Assembly (NCBI GenBank): GCA_003542955.1 | Contig: DPJP01000424.1 | Span: 18,525-24,608, forward strand | Direction: 5' to 3' | From: Armatimonadota bacterium | GTDB lineage: Bacteria > Armatimonadota > Zipacnadia > Zipacnadales > UBA11051 | Length of the DNA: 6,084 nt | Shown: one piece after another, positions 1 to 5,400 of the stretch | Numbering within the stretch: position 1 is the first letter of the stretch | How the letters are laid out: each line of letters opens with the position of its first letter | Made by a program: the position numbers and the translations under genes | The notes under the pieces: generated by a model | The model's database searches: none | What the model was told of the DNA's origin: nothing | The model's input: the letters and a program-made list of their open reading frames with translations, nothing else

Positions 1-2188
1 GGCCGGACGCTGCGCCACCAGAGCCGCCCTCCTCCAGACCCTCGCCGCCGTTGGGGAACAGGAAGGCGATGGAGTTGTAGCCCATGCTGCCGATGTTGAT
101 GCCGTGGTCGAGGAGTGCCTTGTTCACATCGGCGACCATGGCGTCGGCGTCGTGGCCGGCCGAGCCGGCGCCCATGGCGAAGCCCATGTTGGCGCGGCCC
201 GTGGGGCCGGAGTTCATCGGGTACGGGCGCCCGCGGCGGTCGGTCGAGCTCTCGACCGTGCCGCCGATGTCGTCGATGTAGTTACCGGAGTTGCGCAGAT
301 GCTCGAGTTGGTAGCACGCCTGGCCGCTCGTGTAGTCGTAGTTGTGGTGGTAGTACCAGAAGGTCTTGAGGCGGTTGCCGAGACCGTAGTCGACCGTGGC
401 GTTCTCGTAGCTGCCGAACAGCGTCTGCGAGGGGTCGGTGGTGCCGCCTATGCTCTCCTGCGCCCGCCAGGCCTGCGAGTCGGCCTGGGCTCTGGCGTAG
501 ATGTCCGCGGTCTCGAAGAGCGTGTTGTAGAGCTGGTGGGAGCCGCGGTTGGTCTGTGTGTAGACGCTCCCCCAACCGGAGGGGCGGTAGTCCTGCGCCA
601 GCGTGCCTGTCGGGTATGCGGTGCCCCAGGTCGGGGGAACCGTGGCGTCGCCGGAACCCGGGGGCGCGCTTCCCTGATTGGGATTGCCCCAGCGGTAGTT
701 GCCGAGGGTGAAGTAGAAGTCGCGGCCGTCATTGTGGCCTGAGCCGAAGTTGATGTCCTCCCAGGTGGAGGCGGAACTGCCCGACCGGCTGTAGTCCCAG
801 CCGTTGTTGACATACCTGTGGCGGCGGGCGTCGTACGGGTCGACATAATGGGTGATGGACCCGCCCGATGGCCCGTAGACAAGGCGCCAGCCGCTCTGGT
901 TACCGCTGGTCACGCCATCATAGTCCTGCACCCACATATAGAGCCGAAGGGTGCCGGGGTCGTTGATATCGTTGGCGAAGAGGACGGTCAGGCCGTTGGA
1001 GTCCAGGCTCGCGCGGACGATGCGCTGATCCTCGGCCGGGTCGCCGGGCACCACGCGGAACGGGCGTATAAGCGGCGTGCCGGGCTGTTGAGCGTAGGCC
1101 CAGCTCGCGTAATACGGCATGCGGTCCATCACATGGCCGCTGCGCACCCAGCCGACGATGTCGGCGCGATCACCCTCGATGGTGATGTTGCCGTGTGAAT
1201 TGTCATAGTAGTAATTGGTCATCGACCGTGTGTTGGAGCGGTTGAAGAGCAGGTCCCACCAGAAGTTCTGGAGATCGAACTCGGTCCACCCCTGCCTGCT
1301 GTTCTCGACCGAGTACCAGGTTGGTGTCGACGGATTGATCTCGCCCGCGGCTCCGCTCCACGGCACGCCGAGCAGGCCCCGTGGCACGGCGTTGCCGGCG
1401 TTGAGCGGTCCGCCGGGGCTGTCGGCATAGTAGTCAGGACGCCATTGCGCGGCGGTCGTCCGTTCTGTCGCATCGACGGTTCCGTCGAAGTTGGTGTCGA
1501 GGTTCCAGTACATCGGGAAGGCGCGGACCTGGTTGGCAAACGGACCGGCGATCTCGTAGGAGGAGAAGTAGCGCGTCCTGATGTCGGTCGTGCGGGTGAC
1601 CCCCGCGCCCTGCTCGGGGTTGTGGTCCTCCCACGGGGGGAACTCGGCGCCGACGACGGCGATTTTGCGCGTCTCGGTTGCGCCGGCCATGGCGCTGACC
1701 ATATCATGGGTCATGCCGGGGCCGAGCATGCCAACGGGGACGAGCACCATGTGGTTGTTGGGGCGCAGGACGTCGGTGAACCAGCGGTTGACGCGCTCCA
1801 TGACGCCCGTGCTCTGGTTGAGCTTGCGCAGGTAGGCCTGCCCGATGGCCGACTCCCGGTGCACGAGCACGGCGGAGCCGGTGTAGGATGCCTCGGGGCC
1901 CTCCGTTGCCTGCTTCCCGACCTGGTAGTAGTCGAGCACGGTGCCGTTGGGGAGTTCCCACTTGTCGAGAATGCGGGAGCCGGTGGTCTGCTCGACCTGG
2001 CCGACGAGCTTGGCGGCGGCCTCCGGGCTGAGGTTCTCAGTCTCAGCGAGGAACTTCTCGTAGGTGGCGCGGCTGTCGCCGATATTGACACTGATGCCGG
2101 CGTGAGCCCCTGCCACCAGCCCGAGAAGCGCCACGATCAGTATCGGGATGATGAACGCTGCCCTTCGCGTATGATCGCACTGGGTCAT
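1..2188 (-). CDS. Secreted M6 (immune inhibitor A)-like metalloprotease family protein, 3' end missing
   Basis: An ATG at 2188 opens a frame of 729 codons with no stop before the left edge. The start is supported by AGGAGG seven bases upstream and by an immediate signal peptide: basic HTRR, hydrophobic core at residues 11-27, and an AHA cleavage site after residue 30. Residues 174-190 (RKIAVVGAEFPPWEDHN) resemble the first strand of M6 peptidase domains. Residues 309-347 (FWWDLLFNRS, SMTNYYYDNSHGNITIEG, DIVGW) resemble the M6 'SVRDYYRExSYGxxxxxGxVxGW' block. Residues 231-242 form an EF-hand-type loop, DTNFDGTVDATE. A segment rich in Tyr, Trp, Asn and Gly (about 352-665) follows, then DADAMVADVNKALL and YNSIAFLFPNGGEG (680-717), which look like the next M6 segment. 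The HExxH zinc site expected after this point would be off the window, so activity cannot be judged. M6 membership is inferred from motif resemblance; the gene itself is solid. Alternative: an inactive M6 relative. Confidence 0.88.
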   Translation of the reverse strand, partial: MTQCDHTRRAAFIIPILIVALLGLVAGAHAGISVNIGDSRATYEKFLAETENLSPEAAAKLVGQVEQTTGSRILDKWELPNGTVLDYYQVGKQATEGPEASYTGSAVLVHRESAIGQAYLRKLNQSTGVMERVNRWFTDVLRPNNHMVLVPVGMLGPGMTHDMVSAMAGATETRKIAVVGAEFPPWEDHNPEQGAGVTRTTDIRTRYFSSYEIAGPFANQVRAFPMYWNLDTNFDGTVDATERTTAAQWRPDYYADSPGGPLNAGNAVPRGLLGVPWSGAAGEINPSTPTWYSVENSRQGWTEFDLQNFWWDLLFNRSNTRSMTNYYYDNSHGNITIEGDRADIVGWVRSGHVMDRMPYYASWAYAQQPGTPLIRPFRVVPGDPAEDQRIVRASLDSNGLTVLFANDINDPGTLRLYMWVQDYDGVTSGNQSGWRLVYGPSGGSITHYVDPYDARRHRYVNNGWDYSRSGSSASTWEDINFGSGHNDGRDFYFTLGNYRWGNPNQGSAPPGSGDATVPPTWGTAYPTGTLAQDYRPSGWGSVYTQTNRGSHQLYNTLFETADIYARAQADSQAWRAQESIGGTTDPSQTLFGSYENATVDYGLGNRLKTFWYYHHNYDYTSGQACYQLEHLRNSGNYIDDIGGTVESSTDRRGRPYPMNSGPTGRANMGFAMGAGSAGHDADAMVADVNKALLDHGINIGSMGYNSIAFLFPNGGEGLEEGGSGGAASG
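1463..1498 (-). other. EF-hand/dockerin-type calcium-binding loop in the M6-like protein
   Basis: Residues 231-242 read DTNFDGTVDATE, with Asp at loop position 1, Asn at 3, Asp at 5, Gly at 6, a hydrophobic residue at 8, Asp at 9 and Glu at 12. This fits the canonical EF-hand loop at every key position. Calcium binding is inferred from the pattern. It sits before the conserved M6-like block, in a stretch that may be a loop of the protease domain. Confidence 0.65.
2099..2188 (-). other. Signal peptide of the M6-like protein
   Basis: The first 30 residues form a classic Sec signal: a positive n-region ending in HTRRA, a hydrophobic stretch FIIPILIVALLGLVAG, and the small-residue cleavage motif AHA before Gly31. 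There is no lipobox cysteine at the cleavage point; Cys4 is too close to the N-terminus to serve. The mature protein should therefore be released by signal peptidase I into the periplasm or outside the cell. Confidence 0.85.
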
Positions 2189-2195
2189 CAATCTT

Positions 2196-2201
2196 CCTCC
2201 T
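2196..2201 (-). promoter_or_regulatory. Shine-Dalgarno sequence of the M6-like gene
   Basis: On the minus strand AGGAGG (CCTCCT on the plus strand) ends seven bases before the ATG at 2188. It is a perfect match to the anti-Shine-Dalgarno core at ideal spacing and fixes the start codon. It also confirms that the minus strand is the coding strand in this half of the window. Confidence 0.9.
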
Positions 2202-2360
2202 GATGCCTCAACTGAACTGCCGGTGTGCCGCCCGGTCCGCTTGAAAGCCAGCGTTGAGCGACGGCGCAATTCGTCTCCGACCCGGCCCCCAGCCCTGTCG
2301 CCGGATGCCCCAATCCAACAGTGCACCAAACCTGCAACCGCGTCCGACATTGTATCGTGT

Positions 2361-2400
2361 CCCGCGCCCTGTGCCCCTGCTGCGGTTGGCAGGGCGCGGG
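2361..2400. repeat. Perfect 10-base inverted repeat (hairpin)
   Basis: CCCGCGCCCT (2361-2370) and AGGGCGCGGG (2391-2400) are exact reverse complements around a 20-base loop. Inside the loop, GCC and GGC can extend the stem past a two-base bulge. The RNA hairpin would be very stable. In the direction of the flanking genes no U-tract follows (ACACGATAC), so it is not a classic intrinsic terminator for the upstream gene. Read on the plus strand, a weak T-rich stretch follows. It may be a factor-assisted terminator, an mRNA-stabilising hairpin or a leader structure of the M6-like gene. Confidence 0.6.
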
Positions 2401-2420
2401 TAGTTCCGTTTTCATTGTGT

Positions 2421-2470
2421 GGCGGGCTGGATGCCCATTCCACCTGGCGAGCAGGATGCCCGCCCTACCC
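2421..2470. repeat. 25-base imperfect tandem repeat with palindromic cores
   Basis: Two units, 2421-2445 and 2446-2470, share 14 of their first 16 bases (GGCGGGCTGGATGCCC and GGCGAGCAGGATGCCC) and about 18 of 25 overall. Each core can fold: GGGC with GCCC in the first, and GGCGaGC with GCcCGCC, one mismatch, in the second. The outer GGCGGGC (2421-2427) and GCCCGCC (2458-2464) also pair across both units. The core GGATGCCC recurs at 2303-2310. The form resembles short dispersed palindromic intergenic repeats of bacteria. Confidence 0.55.
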
Positions 2471-2495
2471 GGCCTCCGTCGGACGGGTGCCGGCC
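2471..2495 (-). terminator. Weak hairpin just after the stop of the multidomain gene
   Basis: CCGT (2476-2479) pairs with ACGG (2483-2486) around a three-base loop, and GGCC (2471-2474) can pair with GGCC (2492-2495) outside it. It starts only a few bases past the stop codon. No U-tract follows, so a terminator role is a guess. Confidence 0.2.
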
Positions 2496-2499
2496 CGGC

Positions 2500-5400
2500 T
2501 CAGCGGTTGACCTGCACCGGAATGACCGCGCGGGCCTGCTGACCGCTGTCGGTGGCGGCGGTGACGGTCACGAGGTAGCGTCCGGCGGGAACCTTGGTGC
2601 CGGCGCTGCTGCGGAGGTCCCACAGCTCCGTGTTGACACCCGCGGCGGCGGCCTTGCCCGCGGTGACCATCTTGATCGGCCGACCGCTGATGTTCATGAC
2701 CTCGACCGTCACGGCGGCGTCCTGCGACAGGGCGTAGGTCAGTGCGACCTGGCCACCGTTGCTCACGTTGGCGGAGGCCGACGTGATGGTCAGGGCGGCG
2801 ACGCTGCGCGGGGCGACAATGATCTCGAATGCGCGCGGCACGCCTGCCTCGGCATCGTAGGTATACGCCTGCGTCGTGCGGACGTATATGCGCCGGTTGG
2901 CGGCGGTATCGACGAGCGTAACCTGCTTGTCGGCAGGCAGGCTCGAGAGATCAGGCATGGCGATGGTCACCGGTTGCCCGGCCACCTGCGAGATGACCTC
3001 GAACCTCCACGCATCGCTGCCGGCGGCCGCCGACCGGACGTCGTAGGCCAGCTCCTTGCCATCGTCGACGAAGTAGAGATCAACCGAGCCGCCGGTGGAT
3101 GGCGGATTGAGCATCTTACCGCCGCCGGGCAGTTGACCGGCGTTCTTGACGACGCCGAGGGCCGCGCACTGGTCGACGCGGCCGGCGACCTCGGCCCGGA
3201 TCGGCAATACCCAGTCGCCGGCGCCGAGTGCGAAGTTGCTGCTTGTCTCGGCCGCGGCGAGAGCCGGGGCATTGATGCGGATCACGCGCGGGGCGTCAGA
3301 GCGCATCCAGAAGCCTGCGCCGTTGGGTACGGTGTCGAGGATGCCGAGACCCGCAACGTCGGCCACGATACGATAGTCGCCGACGGCCCTGTCCCAGATG
3401 AAGCCGTAGTCACGCACGACACCGCCGGAGGCGACGCCGAGCCTGGCCCACGGCAGGTTCGCCGGGTACGGGTTCCCTACCATGGTCCAGCCGGTATCGA
3501 CGGCGATGTCGAAGCCGACGTTGGTGGGGATTGGTGTGCCGGCGACGTTGTTGTTGATTGCCGCGGCTGCGTTGACGAAGTAGCCGCGCCCCGCGGCGAG
3601 CGCCAGCACAGGGTCGGCGGGCGTCGCGCTGGTGACCCATGCCTGAGCGGCCTCATCCCACCGGGCGACGGGGGTGTTGGCGCCGAAGGCGGCCCTGAAG
3701 TCGGTCGTCTGTGGCTCGATGGGGAGCGCGACCATGCTCAGGCCCGCGGGCAGGCTGACGGTGTAGAGCGGCACGGCGACGAAGTTGACCTCCGTGGCCT
3801 GCGCGGCCAACTCGATGCGGCGGACCGCGGGCAGGAACTGATGGGTCGCGATGGTCGGGGTGATGTCGTAGACGCCGGCCTCCAGCGCCTGGAAGACATA
3901 CTGACCCGATACGCCGGTAACCACCTCGACCTGCGCATTGGTGTTGACGTTGGTTGCCCTGAGCGCTACGCCCTGCAGGCGCTCGCCGCCGGTCGTCTGG
4001 ACCGAGCCGCTGAGCGCGTGGGTCTCGACGACGGCCGTGAAGTTGACGTTGGCCGCATCCGGGCCCAGGACGACGTCCTCATACGGCTCGACGAAGTCGA
4101 AGCCGTCGAGAACCGGCACCACGCGGTAAGTGCCCGCGGGCAGGTCCAGGATGGCGTAGTCGCCGTTGGCGTCGGTGTAAGCCGAGCGATCGGCAGCGGT
4201 GACGAGCACGCCGGCCTTGCCCTGTCCGGCTGCGTCGACAACTCTGCCGGTGATGTCGAAGCCCGGCTGGGCGGTGAAGTCGATGTTGGGCTGGTCAGGC
4301 GGCACCGTCACGGCGACCGCCGGCGGGTCGAAGTACCAGTTCTGCAGTTGGCACGTGATCTGGTGCACTCCGTCGGCAAGCCCGGCTATGACGTAGTTGC
4401 CGTTGGCGCCGGTGATGCCCTGTAGCTCTCCGGCACGGACCGTCACGCCCGCAACCGGGGTGCCGTCGGCCTCCTTGACGCTGCCGGATACCTGCGAGGT
4501 CGGCTCACCCTCGATGATGAAGCTCCACTGCTTGGTTGCGGCCGCATTGCCGCCGAGGTCGGAGGCGTTGGCGGTGGCGCGGACATTCTGCAGATAGTCG
4601 AACTGCTCATCAGGCGTGAAGACCACGTCATACTGCGCCGGTGTGCCCGTCGTGGCTACGGCGCCCGCGACAGGGCTGCCGCCGGCAGTGACGGCAACGG
4701 CGATTGTCGAGAGGTCCACGCCGGCGCCGGTATCGGTCACGGTGAAGCCGACCGTGGCGCCGCGGCGGACGCCGAGCGTGCCGTCGGCGGGCGACAGGTT
4801 GTCGATCACGGGCGGGGCGCCGTCAGTTGACTGCGCAGGGCCGGCGATATTGGAGTTCACGCTCTCATTGGAGCCATCCCATGAGCGCACGACATAGTAG
4901 TAGTTGACCGAGTCGAGTACACCCTCGTCGCGATAGGTTGTCTCGCCGGGGCCCGCGCTTCCTGCGAGCACGGGGTTGCTCATGTCGGCATTCAGCGAGC
5001 GGTACACCCGGTATTGCTGGACGTCCTCGTTGCCGCCGACAACAGTCGGGTCGTCGACGGACAGGTTCCATGTGATGTCCAGGGTGCCGCCGAGCGTCAG
5101 CGGGATGATGTCGACGCTGGTGGGCGGCTGCGGATGGATGTTGTCGAGCGGAATCACCGGCGTCGACTCGTTGGAGCGCGCCGACTCGATCGGGTCATCC
5201 ACCGTGCCCTGGGCGGCCCTCACGATGTAGTAGTAGGTGACGCCGTTGATGGGCGGGTCGGCGGAGTCGGGTGCGGCGTCCTGCACCATGTAGGCCGCTG
5301 CCTCCGTCGCCGGCACGATCAGCACGGGGTCTCCGCTGTACTGGCCCTGGATGGTGGTGCGGTAGACGCGGTAGTGGCTGACATCGCGTGCGCCGCCGCC

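Larger units (their letters stand above)
2189..2499. other. 311-base non-coding gap between the two genes
   Basis: The gap lies between the TGA of the multidomain gene and the ATG of the M6-like gene, both on the minus strand. It holds a 25-base imperfect tandem repeat, a perfect 10-base inverted repeat with a 20-base loop, and the Shine-Dalgarno sequence. I find no convincing sigma-70 promoter: TACAAT (2349-2354, minus strand) has no matching -35 box. The length suggests that the M6-like gene has its own transcription signals, but co-transcription is possible. Confidence 0.7.

Noticed and set aside
104..742. 212-codon open frame on the plus strand with long valine runs
   Set aside because: The Val runs come from reading antisense to Tyr/His-rich codons (TAC and CAC) of the M6-like gene. 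No start signal or domain supports it.
448..882. 144-codon minus-strand frame rich in Thr, Pro and Arg
   Set aside because: It is on the same strand as the M6-like gene but out of frame with it. The low-complexity TTPAATG-type composition is typical of a frame-shifted reading of GC-rich coding DNA.
1445..2203. 252-codon open frame on the plus strand
   Set aside because: It is antisense to the signal peptide and N-terminal half of the M6-like gene, which has a perfect Shine-Dalgarno sequence. Its product shows no motif.
2349..2354. TACAAT on the minus strand as a -10 box for the M6-like gene
   Set aside because: It matches 5 of 6 consensus bases, but no TTGACA-like hexamer lies 16-18 bases upstream, where the sequence is part of the GC-rich inverted repeat. 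One hexamer is weak evidence.
2419..4425. 668-codon open frame on the plus strand
   Set aside because: It lies entirely antisense to the multidomain gene, whose minus-strand translation gives clear carboxypeptidase-regulatory-like and FlgD-like domains. The plus-strand product is rich in Gly, Arg, Asp and Val with no recognisable domain, as expected of a shadow frame in GC-rich DNA.
3772..4500. DNA-level tandem repeat or CRISPR-like array under the three carboxypeptidase-regulatory-like domains
   Set aside because: The repeats are clear in the protein but diverged in nucleotide sequence, and there are no regular spacers.
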